NCBI GenBank assembly: GCA_903853285.1
Contig: CAINTF010000121.1
Coordinates: forward strand, 1 to 5,759
From: an uncultured Acidimicrobium sp.
GTDB taxonomy: Bacteria; Actinomycetota; Acidimicrobiia; Acidimicrobiales; Ilumatobacteraceae
Direction: 5' to 3'
DNA length: 5,759 nt
The notes beneath the pieces are model-generated. The model saw only the letters and a program-made list of their open reading frames with translations. It made no database searches and was not told the origin of the DNA. The position numbers and the translations under genes were made by a program. This document shows positions 1 through 5,759 of this stretch, one piece after another; the stretch's first letter is position 1; every line of letters begins with the position of its first letter.

Positions 1-1087
1 CAACACCGCCACCTTGTGACAAACCGGCCATAACACCGCACGCAGACCACATACCGCGCATGCCACGGATCGGACCAACAAGAGGGTTGCCGTCAGGGGA
101 GAACGTGAATGGACCGTTGACAAACTTCTTGATACCCGCACGACCAACTGCAGGGAAGTGAGCAAACCCACGCTCAAGCTCAGGTGCAATGCGCTCAAGA
201 TCGTGTGGCAACAATTGGAAGACGAAATCCCATGGGGTTTCTTTCGCGGCCCAAGGACGGTTTTCTTGTTCGTATGTTCCGAGCAAAATGCTCTGACCTT
301 CTTGACGCGCGTAGATTTCGCCAGCGAAGTCAATGATGTGCGGCAATTCGCGACCCATTGTCTTGTTGTATTCAATAACTTCGTCCATTGGCTCGGTCAT
401 GAGGTAGTGGTGTTCCATTGCCAACACTGGCAATTCGAGACCACACATGCGTCCAACTTCTCGCGCCCACAAACCGCCAGCATTCACAACATGCTCAGCA
501 TGAATTGTGTGGTCTTTGTCGGTGATGACATCCCATGTTCCGTCTGGTCGGTGGTTGAGTCCGGTTACCCACGTGTCGGTGTACACCTCGGCACCGCGAT
601 TTTTTGCGCAGATTGCGTATGCGTGCGTGACGCCGTATGGGTCAACCGAGCCTTCGTCTTCGTCGTACAACGCACCGACGAAGTATTTCTCTTCGAGCAG
701 CGGGTTGAGTGCTTTCGCTTCCTTCATTGACAACATTTCCATGTGCATGCCCAAGTAGCGACCACGAGCCTGCGCCATGCGCAAGAAGTCAAGGCGCTCA
801 GGTGTGTCGGCGAGCATGAGTCCGCCTGGCAAGTGAATGCCACAATTTTGACCAGACTCTTTTTCGATTTCTTTGTACAAGTTGACGGTGTACTGCTGCA
901 AGCGAGCAACGTTTGGGTCACCGTTGAGTGTGTGCATGCCACCAGCTGCGTGCCATGTTGAACCTGCTGTGAGTTGCTTGCGCTCGACGAGCACTACATC
1001 TGTCCAGCCGGCTTTTGTGAGGTGATACAACACCGAAGCGCCAACGACGCCTCCACCGATTACTACAACGCGTGCTGATGATTTCAT
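1..1087 (-). CDS. FAD-dependent dimethylglycine/sarcosine dehydrogenase-like oxidoreductase, N-terminal part (runs off left edge)
   Basis: Partial gene: the reading frame is open from an ATG at 1087-1085 to the left edge, giving 362 residues and no stop. An N-terminal Rossmann FAD motif reads IGGGVVGAS (G11, G13, G16), and E35 ends the second beta strand, where the adenosine ribose is usually bound. At residues 43-49 is STWHAAG, the motif whose histidine (H46 here) carries covalent FAD in mammalian dimethylglycine and sarcosine dehydrogenases. The DAO-type fold continues to a C-terminal FAD-contact segment ending in SPDGNPLVGP and VMAGLSQGGGV (about residues 328-362). Family members oxidise an N-methyl group and pass electrons to ETF. 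Full-length forms (about 800 residues) continue into a folate-binding GcvT domain, which would lie to the left of the window. The start is supported by an AAGGAAA ribosome site and by its position just ahead of the Rossmann strand. The 49-base gap after the MttB-like gene suggests one operon. The substrate could be dimethylglycine, sarcosine or another N-methyl amine; sequence alone does not decide. Confidence 0.9.
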   Translation of the reverse strand, partial: MKSSARVVVIGGGVVGASVLYHLTKAGWTDVVLVERKQLTAGSTWHAAGGMHTLNGDPNVARLQQYTVNLYKEIEKESGQNCGIHLPGGLMLADTPERLDFLRMAQARGRYLGMHMEMLSMKEAKALNPLLEEKYFVGALYDEDEGSVDPYGVTHAYAICAKNRGAEVYTDTWVTGLNHRPDGTWDVITDKDHTIHAEHVVNAGGLWAREVGRMCGLELPVLAMEHHYLMTEPMDEVIEYNKTMGRELPHIIDFAGEIYARQEGQSILLGTYEQENRPWAAKETPWDFVFQLLPHDLERIAPELERGFAHFPAVGRAGIKKFVNGPFTFSPDGNPLVGPIRGMRGMWSACGVMAGLSQGGGV

Positions 1088-1093
1088 ATTCAA

Positions 1094-1100
1094 TTTCCTT
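1094..1100 (-). promoter_or_regulatory. Ribosome binding site for the FAD oxidoreductase
   Basis: On the minus strand the sequence AAGGAAA lies 6 bases before the ATG at 1087, with the GGA core 8 bases away, in an A/T-rich gap. It fixes the start of the flavoenzyme and shows it is translated independently of the upstream MttB-like gene. Confidence 0.6.
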
Positions 1101-1136
1101 TTTGTGTCGAATGAAAATTATGAAAGATGTAAAAAA

Positions 1137-2687
1137 CTAGAAGTCAGTAGCTACGCCACCCTCGGCGAGTCGGCGGGCACGAAATGCGTCGAGTTCCTCA
1201 ATGATTGCCGGGTCCATTGCTGGCTTCTCGTAGCCATCTAGGTATGCCTGGGCGAGTTGACGTGCCTTTTGATCCGTGGTTGGCTTGCCGGCTTCTTCCC
1301 ACGACTCGTAGTTGCGCCAGTCAGAAAGAATTGGCTTATAAAACGCATCGCGGAAACGATCTTGTGTGTGCTGTACGCCAAAGTAGTGACCGCCTGGACC
1401 AACTTGTCCAATGGCTTCGTGTGCAAGTGTCGCTTCATCAACAACAATTGGCTCGAGGTATGCAGCAACCATTGCTAGTAGATCGGCATCAAGAACAAAC
1501 TTCTCAAGCGAGGCGTGAAGTCCACCTTCCATCCATCCAGCGCCGTGCATCAACACATTGACGCCACCCTGGATTGCTCCCCAGAGTGAAAACACGCTTT
1601 CGTATGCGGCCTGTGCATCAAGTGCGTTTGCAGCACACACATTGCTCGAGCGGTATGGCACGTTGTAGCGACGTGCAAGTTGTCCGCCGGCCATTGCGGT
1701 GCGCATATATTCGGGTGTTCCAAATGCGGGAGCACCGGACTGCATGTCAACGTTTGAAGTAAATCCGCCGTATGCAACTGGAGCACCAGGTCGTACGAGT
1801 TGTGTGAAAACCATGCCAGCAAGTGCCTCGGCATTTTGTTGGGCGAGTGCGCCAGCAAGTGTGATTGGTGCCATTGCTCCAGCCAACGTGAACGGCGTGA
1901 TGATGATGATCTGGTTGCGCGAAGAAAACTCCATGATGCCTTGCAACATCGGAATGTCGAGACGCAATGGTGAAGAGGAGTTGATGATCGAGAACACGGA
2001 TGGTTCTTTGTCGAGTGTTTCTGGCGACACTTGACGTGCGATACGAGACATCTCGAGCACGTCTTGGTTGCGTTGACGACCAAGGCTGTAGCAGTGAATT
2101 GCTTTGTCAGTCATAGTGAGCATGTCGTACGAACACTCGATGTGACGAATTGATGCGTGCAAATCAACTGGCTCAACTGGATAACCAGCGGTGAAGTGCA
2201 CGATGTTGAACATCTGAACAAGTTTGAGCAGATCTTGGAAGTTCTGACGATTACCAGCATGACGAGTGCCGTCAAGTTCCATAAAGTTTGGTGGGCTTGC
2301 AACCGAACCAAATGCCATCCAGTTGCCACCGATATTGAGCGTGTGGTCCGGGTTTCGAGCGTGCAACTTAAATTCGCTTGGGCATGTCTTGATTGTTTCG
2401 AGAACCATTTCCGGGTCAAATCGAACTCGGTTGTCGGTTATTTTTGCGCCAGCTTTGGCAAGCAAGTCGCGAGCTTCTGGCAACAAGAAGTCCATGCCGT
2501 AGTCCGAGAGAATCCGAAGTGAAGCAAGATGGATGCTTTCGAGTTCGTCGTCGCTCACCACTTTGGTGGGCGCGTAGTTCATGCGTGGTTGGCGAAACGG
2601 TTTCTGCTCAGGAAGCAGAGAACGAGGGCCAGCAGCTTGTCGTTCGCGGCCGCGACGACGTGGACCTCCAGCTTCAACTTCAGGCAC
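1137..2687 (-). CDS. MttB-superfamily methyltransferase (trimethylamine/glycine betaine methyltransferase family), non-pyrrolysine
   Basis: Complete 516-residue protein, similar in length to MttB-family enzymes (roughly 470-520). Family-typical segments are visible: the helix DDELESIHLASLRIL (47-60), HFTAGYPVEPVD (164-175), PFTLAGAMAPITLAGAL (265-281), NALDAQAAYES (354-364), MHGAGWMEGG (380-389) and the C-terminal HYFGVQHTQDRFRDAFYKP (434-452) followed by LSDWRNYESW. Archaeal MttB uses pyrrolysine at an internal UAG to demethylate trimethylamine. Here the frame has no internal UAG, only a terminal one, so this belongs with the non-Pyl homologues, some of which (MtgB) demethylate glycine betaine onto a corrinoid protein. 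The GTG start is backed by a strong GGAGAGG site 5 bases upstream. Starting at the internal Met36 would remove an arginine-rich tail (RRRGRERQ at 10-17), but that Met has no comparable support. No corrinoid protein gene is in view. Its position between etfA and a dimethylglycine dehydrogenase-like gene points to a methylated-amine substrate, glycine betaine being the simplest guess. Family is secure; substrate and methyl acceptor are inference. Confidence 0.9.
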   Translation of the reverse strand: MPEVEAGGPRRRGRERQAAGPRSLLPEQKPFRQPRMNYAPTKVVSDDELESIHLASLRILSDYGMDFLLPEARDLLAKAGAKITDNRVRFDPEMVLETIKTCPSEFKLHARNPDHTLNIGGNWMAFGSVASPPNFMELDGTRHAGNRQNFQDLLKLVQMFNIVHFTAGYPVEPVDLHASIRHIECSYDMLTMTDKAIHCYSLGRQRNQDVLEMSRIARQVSPETLDKEPSVFSIINSSSPLRLDIPMLQGIMEFSSRNQIIIITPFTLAGAMAPITLAGALAQQNAEALAGMVFTQLVRPGAPVAYGGFTSNVDMQSGAPAFGTPEYMRTAMAGGQLARRYNVPYRSSNVCAANALDAQAAYESVFSLWGAIQGGVNVLMHGAGWMEGGLHASLEKFVLDADLLAMVAAYLEPIVVDEATLAHEAIGQVGPGGHYFGVQHTQDRFRDAFYKPILSDWRNYESWEEAGKPTTDQKARQLAQAYLDGYEKPAMDPAIIEELDAFRARRLAEGGVATDF

Positions 2688-2827
2688 GGTTACCTCTCCA
2701 AATGCACAATTTCCAATAGGACTAAAGGAAATAGGCTAGTGCTCAAGGCTTGGCTAGCGATAATTAAGGCCCAAATTTACTGGCTAATGCCTTTGTGAAA
2801 TTGAAGGCGAATGATTATTGACTGCGA
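2688..2827 (-). other. 140-base intergenic gap between etfA and the MttB-like gene, possible internal promoter/operator
   Basis: This is the longest non-coding stretch in the window and is more A/T-rich than the genes beside it. GGCTAG occurs at 2734-2739 and 2752-2757, the second inside the palindrome GCTAGC (2753-2758), and a shorter GGCTA copy lies at 2782-2786. A weak stem of five pairs (AAGGC at 2766-2770 with GCCTT at 2789-2793) has a long loop and no T-run on the minus strand, so it is not a convincing terminator. I find no clear -35/-10 pair. The gap could carry a separate promoter and operator for the MttB-like/flavoenzyme pair, or just be an operon spacer. Confidence 0.3.
2693..2699 (-). 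promoter_or_regulatory. Strong ribosome binding site that sets the GTG start of the MttB-like gene
   Basis: Minus-strand GGAGAGG followed by TAACC and then GTG at 2687-2685. It is the best Shine-Dalgarno match in the window and decides in favour of the upstream GTG over the internal Met codon 36, so the arginine-rich N-terminal tail is probably translated. Confidence 0.7.
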
Positions 2828-3808
2828 CTATTGGCCTCGGCGACGGCGAATTTCGGCAGAAATAGCAGGCACGACCTTGTGCAAATCGCCAATCACGGCA
2901 TAGCCAGCTTTGGTCACGATATTTGCTTCGCGGTCCGTGTTGATCGCCAAGATATTTTTCGAGGCCATTGCACCAACCCAGTGCTGAATGGCGCCGGAAA
3001 TACCGCAAGCAATGTAGATATCTGGTGCAATACGGGTACCTGTTTGGCCTACCTGATCGGTGTGGTTGCGCCAGCCGTTATTGGTAACTGCTCGTGAGCA
3101 GCCGACGATTCCGCCCAAGAGGCCGGCCAATTCTTCGAGTGGTCCGAATGCTTCCGCCGATCCAACTCCTCGTCCACCGCTGACGACTACCGGCGCTGTT
3201 GCAAGTGTGACACCAGCAACACGCTCGACTCTGTCGCGTACGAATGAATGCATGACGGATGCATCCAACTCAACATCAATAACTGCGACTTTGGCAGTTG
3301 TTGGTACTTCAACGGGTTCGACTGTGTGGTTGGCAAGCGTGACAAGTTTGATCGATGCATCGAGTTGTGCGTTTTCGAGTAGTGATCCACCCCAACGTGC
3401 GCGCGTCATTCGCAATGGTTGTGTTCCATCAAATGCGGCGTCAAATTCAATGCAGTTCATTGAAGCCGGCAGATCAAGTCGTGCGGCTACTTGGGCAATC
3501 ACTTCGTGTCCACGTTCGGTTCCGCATCCAATAACAACCTGTGGTGATGTTTTGCGCACAACTTGAGCAACTGACTCGCCCCATGCTTCAGGACCGAAAT
3601 CTATGAGCGCTGCATGATGTGCTTGATGAATAGTCGTTGCTCCAAACACAGCGATTGAATTGCTCAACGCATCTGCATTTGCGCCGACGGTTACCGCTTC
3701 CATTGTTGTGTTGATTTGTTTGGCAAGATTGTGACCAGCAGTAAGTGCACCGAGAGATGCTGGCGTCATTGTGCCTCGATCGTGTTCAACTACAACGAGC
3801 ACGCTCAT
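2828..3808 (-). CDS. etfA: Electron transfer flavoprotein subunit alpha (FixB family)
   Basis: Complete 326-residue protein, the normal size for ETF alpha (about 310-330). ETF alpha and beta form a soluble cytoplasmic heterodimer that takes electrons from flavin dehydrogenases, including dimethylglycine and sarcosine dehydrogenases, and hands them to ETF:quinone oxidoreductase. The N-terminal half is the alpha/beta ETF domain starting MSVLVVVEHD. The C-terminal FAD domain shows SGGRG (210-214), SRA (238-240), QVGQTG (252-257), the signature IACGISGAIQH (266-276), AIN (288-290) and VIGDLHKVVP (305-314), covering the expected flavin-binding residues. It differs from the common housekeeping form at SRAVTNNGW (usually SRAAVDAGW) and INTDREAN (usually INKDPEAP), which may indicate a dedicated catabolic ETF. 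The start overlaps the etfB stop as ATGA, and a GGAG site lies 7 bases upstream inside etfB. The stop is UAG. Confidence 0.95.
   Translation of the reverse strand: MSVLVVVEHDRGTMTPASLGALTAGHNLAKQINTTMEAVTVGANADALSNSIAVFGATTIHQAHHAALIDFGPEAWGESVAQVVRKTSPQVVIGCGTERGHEVIAQVAARLDLPASMNCIEFDAAFDGTQPLRMTRARWGGSLLENAQLDASIKLVTLANHTVEPVEVPTTAKVAVIDVELDASVMHSFVRDRVERVAGVTLATAPVVVSGGRGVGSAEAFGPLEELAGLLGGIVGCSRAVTNNGWRNHTDQVGQTGTRIAPDIYIACGISGAIQHWVGAMASKNILAINTDREANIVTKAGYAVIGDLHKVVPAISAEIRRRRGQ
3805..3808 (-). other. etfB-etfA ATGA start/stop overlap
   Basis: The minus-strand tetranucleotide ATGA contains the etfA start and the etfB stop (TGA). The GGAG at 3819-3816, inside the etfB coding region, is correctly spaced for etfA. 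This arrangement normally gives translational coupling and equal amounts of the two ETF subunits. Confidence 0.85.
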
Positions 3809-4572
3809 TTGAATACTCCAAGCTCGACAAGTAGGTCGACAACTGCCGACGCTGCTTCTGGACCAGTGCCAAGAATCTGTGTGTTACTCACACGCTCCGG
3901 CGGGCGCTGCAACTGAATCATTGTTAGTCCACCAGCTTCGGCGGCAATCTCGGTGCGCTGAATTTCAACTTTTTTGGAAGCGAGGCGACCCTTCATTGTT
4001 GGGTAGCGGGGGAGGTTGATTCCTTCACGCACGCCGATGCATGCAGGAAGTGGCAAGTTGTAAATCTCTTGGCCTGCATCAGACTCGCGACGGATTGTTG
4101 CAATTCCGTCTGCGACATCAATGCCCTTTGCTCCATTGACCATTGGTCGGCCAAGTTTGACCGCTGCACGAACACCAACTTGGTAACCACACGAGTCAGC
4201 GGATTCATTGCCAAACAAGATCAAGTCGTATGTCCCGTTCGCAGTTTCTAGTGCGTTAATGGCGGAACTAATTGCAGATGCGGTTCGCTGCGCATCCCAG
4301 TCCATGCCTTCGATCGGCACCAATACTGCCTTAACCGCGCCGACGCTTGCTGCAGTGCGCAGTTGTTCTTCCGCCAGGACATCGCCAAGTGTCAGCACCG
4401 TGACTTCGCCACCATGCTTTTCTACAAGTTGAACAGCCGCTTCGACCGCACATTCTTCGTGTGGGCTAACAGTGAAACCAAGAAACGCGGTGTCAACTTG
4501 CTGACCATCTTCGGTGATGTTGATGCGTGCGCCAGGGGCTGGCACACGTTTTACACAGACAAGAATGTTCAT
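3805..4572 (-). CDS. etfB: Electron transfer flavoprotein subunit beta (FixA family)
   Basis: Complete 255-residue protein, matching the usual ETF beta length of about 250-265. It begins MNILVCVKRVPAPGARI, the characteristic ETF beta first strand and loop, so the start is secure even though no good Shine-Dalgarno is visible. Further family landmarks are SPHEECAVEAAVQL (36-49, usually NP-x-D-E-x-AVEEA), LFGNESADSCGYQVG (119-133, the nucleotide-binding loop region), RRESDAGQEIYNLPLPACIGV (161-181, the ETF beta signature region) and LPRYPTMKGRLASKK (187-201), the recognition loop that docks onto partner dehydrogenases. The position corresponding to the anchoring leucine of human ETF beta appears to be Met193, judged by eye. 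It lies 16 bases after the upstream GcvT-type gene and overlaps etfA, so all three are probably co-transcribed. The lack of a strong ribosome site suggests that it relies on translation of the gene before it. Confidence 0.95.
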   Translation of the reverse strand: MNILVCVKRVPAPGARINITEDGQQVDTAFLGFTVSPHEECAVEAAVQLVEKHGGEVTVLTLGDVLAEEQLRTAASVGAVKAVLVPIEGMDWDAQRTASAISSAINALETANGTYDLILFGNESADSCGYQVGVRAAVKLGRPMVNGAKGIDVADGIATIRRESDAGQEIYNLPLPACIGVREGINLPRYPTMKGRLASKKVEIQRTEIAAEAGGLTMIQLQRPPERVSNTQILGTGPEAASAVVDLLVELGVFK

Positions 4573-4588
4573 GACTTGTGAAAAGTTT

Positions 4589-5759
4589 CTAGCTCTTCAT
4601 CCGTGCATCGGTTGGGTCAAACAACGGTTGCGAACCAACGCGAGCCACTCGCACTGGATACATCTCGTTCATGTACATCACGCGCAGTTCGTTGCCTTCG
4701 ACGGCGTGTTCCGGAGTGAGGTAGGCGAGCAACAAGTATTTGCCAAGTGATGGTGCTGCACCAGCAGTAGTCACGCGTGAAACGCGGCCCTTGGTATCAA
4801 CAATACGTTGTCCATCTTTTGTCAAAATTGGTTCGTTGCCACCAGTTGGAAAACGCTTGATGCCCGACTTACTGGTGTTGTCGATCATTTCGAGTGTGCA
4901 CATGATGGCGGCTGGCTTTTCGTCGCGAGCCTTCATGTACTCGGCCTTGCCAATGAAGTCTGCCGACTTCACTTTGGCGCGGTTGAGGCCGGCTTCCATT
5001 GGGTTGTACTCGCTCTCGAGCTCTGCACCCATGAGGCGGTATCCCTTTTCGATACGTCCAGTTACGGCGTACACGCCCATGCCCACAGGAATGATTTCAA
5101 ATTCCTTGCCGGCTTCTGCGATTGAATCCCAGAGGCGAAGGCCGTGCTCCATCTTGGTGTAAATCTCCCAGCCGTTTTCGCCAACATACGAAATGCGGAA
5201 CATGGTCGCAGGAACACCGTCAATCAACACCTCGCGCACTGAACCGTATGGGAAGTTTGCTTGGCTGACATCGAATGGAACCAACTTGCCTTCGGCGTTG
5301 ATGTTTTGTGTTGCTTTCGCCATTGTCTTTTCTGCGTTAGGACCCCATACGCCGATTGTGCACAATGCACTTGACATGTCGGTGAATGTCACTGATCCGT
5401 CTTGCGGCATGTACTTGGTGAACCAATACTTGTCGCGACCACCATCGAATGCACCGGTGATAACGCGGAAGTGGTTTGCACCGAGGCGCATGATCGTCAA
5501 GTCTCCGCGGAAGCCGCCACCCTGGGTGAGTAGTGGGGTGTAGACGGAGCGACCAACAGGAACATCAACGTTATTGACGCACATGTATTGCAAGAACGCC
5601 ATGGTGCCTGGGCCGGTGAAATCGAACTCATTGAAAGCTGTGAGGTCAACCATGCCAACTGACTCGCGCATCTGCAAATGTTCTGCGTTGGTGATTGGTG
5701 ACCACCAGCGTGCATCCCATTCACTTGGGCGACCTTCACACTGACCCTTGAACTTGTCC
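4589..5759 (-). CDS. Folate-binding GcvT-type domain, C-terminal part of a dimethylglycine/sarcosine dehydrogenase-like protein (runs off right edge)
   Basis: Partial gene: 389 residues are visible, with the stop (UAG) at 4591-4589 and the frame open to the right edge. A start at the TTG at 5677-5675 is not credible, because in-frame sequence upstream (SEWDARWWSPITNAEHLQM) continues the family pattern. The fold is the aminomethyltransferase/GcvT type. VDLTAFNEFDFTGPG (visible residues 37-51) is followed by the loop GGGFRGDLTI (80-89), whose aspartate (visible D86) matches the catalytic/folate-site Asp of T-protein-like domains. Next come YVGENGWEIY (191-200), GRIEKGYRLMGAELE (234-248) and the C-terminal barrel ending SQPLFDPTDAR. 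Such domains bind tetrahydrofolate and take up the methylene group released by amine oxidation. The WWSP linker, as I recall it, is typical of actinobacterial FAD/GcvT fusion proteins of about 800 residues, so the missing N-terminal half is probably an FAD dehydrogenase domain. A stand-alone aminomethyltransferase-like protein is the alternative. Confidence 0.85.
   Translation of the reverse strand, partial: DKFKGQCEGRPSEWDARWWSPITNAEHLQMRESVGMVDLTAFNEFDFTGPGTMAFLQYMCVNNVDVPVGRSVYTPLLTQGGGFRGDLTIMRLGANHFRVITGAFDGGRDKYWFTKYMPQDGSVTFTDMSSALCTIGVWGPNAEKTMAKATQNINAEGKLVPFDVSQANFPYGSVREVLIDGVPATMFRISYVGENGWEIYTKMEHGLRLWDSIAEAGKEFEIIPVGMGVYAVTGRIEKGYRLMGAELESEYNPMEAGLNRAKVKSADFIGKAEYMKARDEKPAAIMCTLEMIDNTSKSGIKRFPTGGNEPILTKDGQRIVDTKGRVSRVTTAGAAPSLGKYLLLAYLTPEHAVEGNELRVMYMNEMYPVRVARVGSQPLFDPTDARMKS

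Noticed and set aside
158..730. 190-residue open frame on the plus strand
   Set aside because: It lies wholly opposite the FAD oxidoreductase, whose minus-strand translation has clear family motifs. The plus-strand translation matches no family I know and is rich in Val, Phe and Cys, as expected for an antisense shadow.
2766..2793. Possible intrinsic terminator after etfA
   Set aside because: The stem has only five pairs around an 18-base loop, and the minus-strand sequence after it is AATTAT rather than a T-run.
2688..2827. Glycine or other riboswitch ahead of the MttB-like gene
   Set aside because: Glycine metabolism made this worth checking, but I see no paired conserved purine-rich core or long helices in the 140 bases.
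3060..3566. 168-residue open frame on the plus strand
   Set aside because: Antisense to etfA. It is Ser/Thr-rich low-information sequence with no motif.
4740..5162. 140-residue open frame on the plus strand, and another at 5193-5543
   Set aside because: Both are antisense to the conserved GcvT-type coding region and show no recognisable domain.
4589..5677. GcvT-type gene starting at TTG 5677 as a complete stand-alone 362-residue protein
   Set aside because: The same frame stays open and family-like up to the right edge (WWSPITNAEH motif), so the gene is cut by the window and does not start there.

Overview
The window is a compact bacterial block of five protein-coding genes, all on the minus strand, so transcription runs from right to left. 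Both end genes are cut by the window edges. Base composition looks close to 50% GC by eye. The protein sequences resemble, from memory, those of planktonic Actinobacteria (Acidimicrobiia-like), but that placement is a guess and no marker gene is present. I see no RNA gene, mobile element or CRISPR array.

Layout in transcription order: (1) 5759-4589, the C-terminal part of a folate-binding GcvT-type protein, most likely the back half of a dimethylglycine/sarcosine dehydrogenase-like flavoenzyme; (2) 4572-3805, electron transfer flavoprotein beta (etfB); (3) 3808-2828, electron transfer flavoprotein alpha (etfA), overlapping etfB by the four bases ATGA; (4) a 140-base gap at 2827-2688; (5) 2687-1137, a 516-residue member of the MttB (trimethylamine/glycine betaine methyltransferase) superfamily with no pyrrolysine codon; (6) a 49-base gap, then 1087-1, the N-terminal FAD domain of a second dimethylglycine/sarcosine dehydrogenase-like enzyme, which runs off the left edge.

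The likely theme is catabolism of methylated amines. The MttB homologue would remove a methyl group from a quaternary or tertiary amine such as glycine betaine. The flavoenzymes would oxidise the remaining N-methyl groups (dimethylglycine to sarcosine to glycine), with GcvT-type domains capturing the one-carbon unit on tetrahydrofolate. The EtfAB pair would carry the electrons towards ETF:quinone oxidoreductase, which is not in view. The corrinoid protein that usually accepts the methyl group from MttB-family enzymes is also absent from the window. The combination is the main point of interest; the individual families are known.
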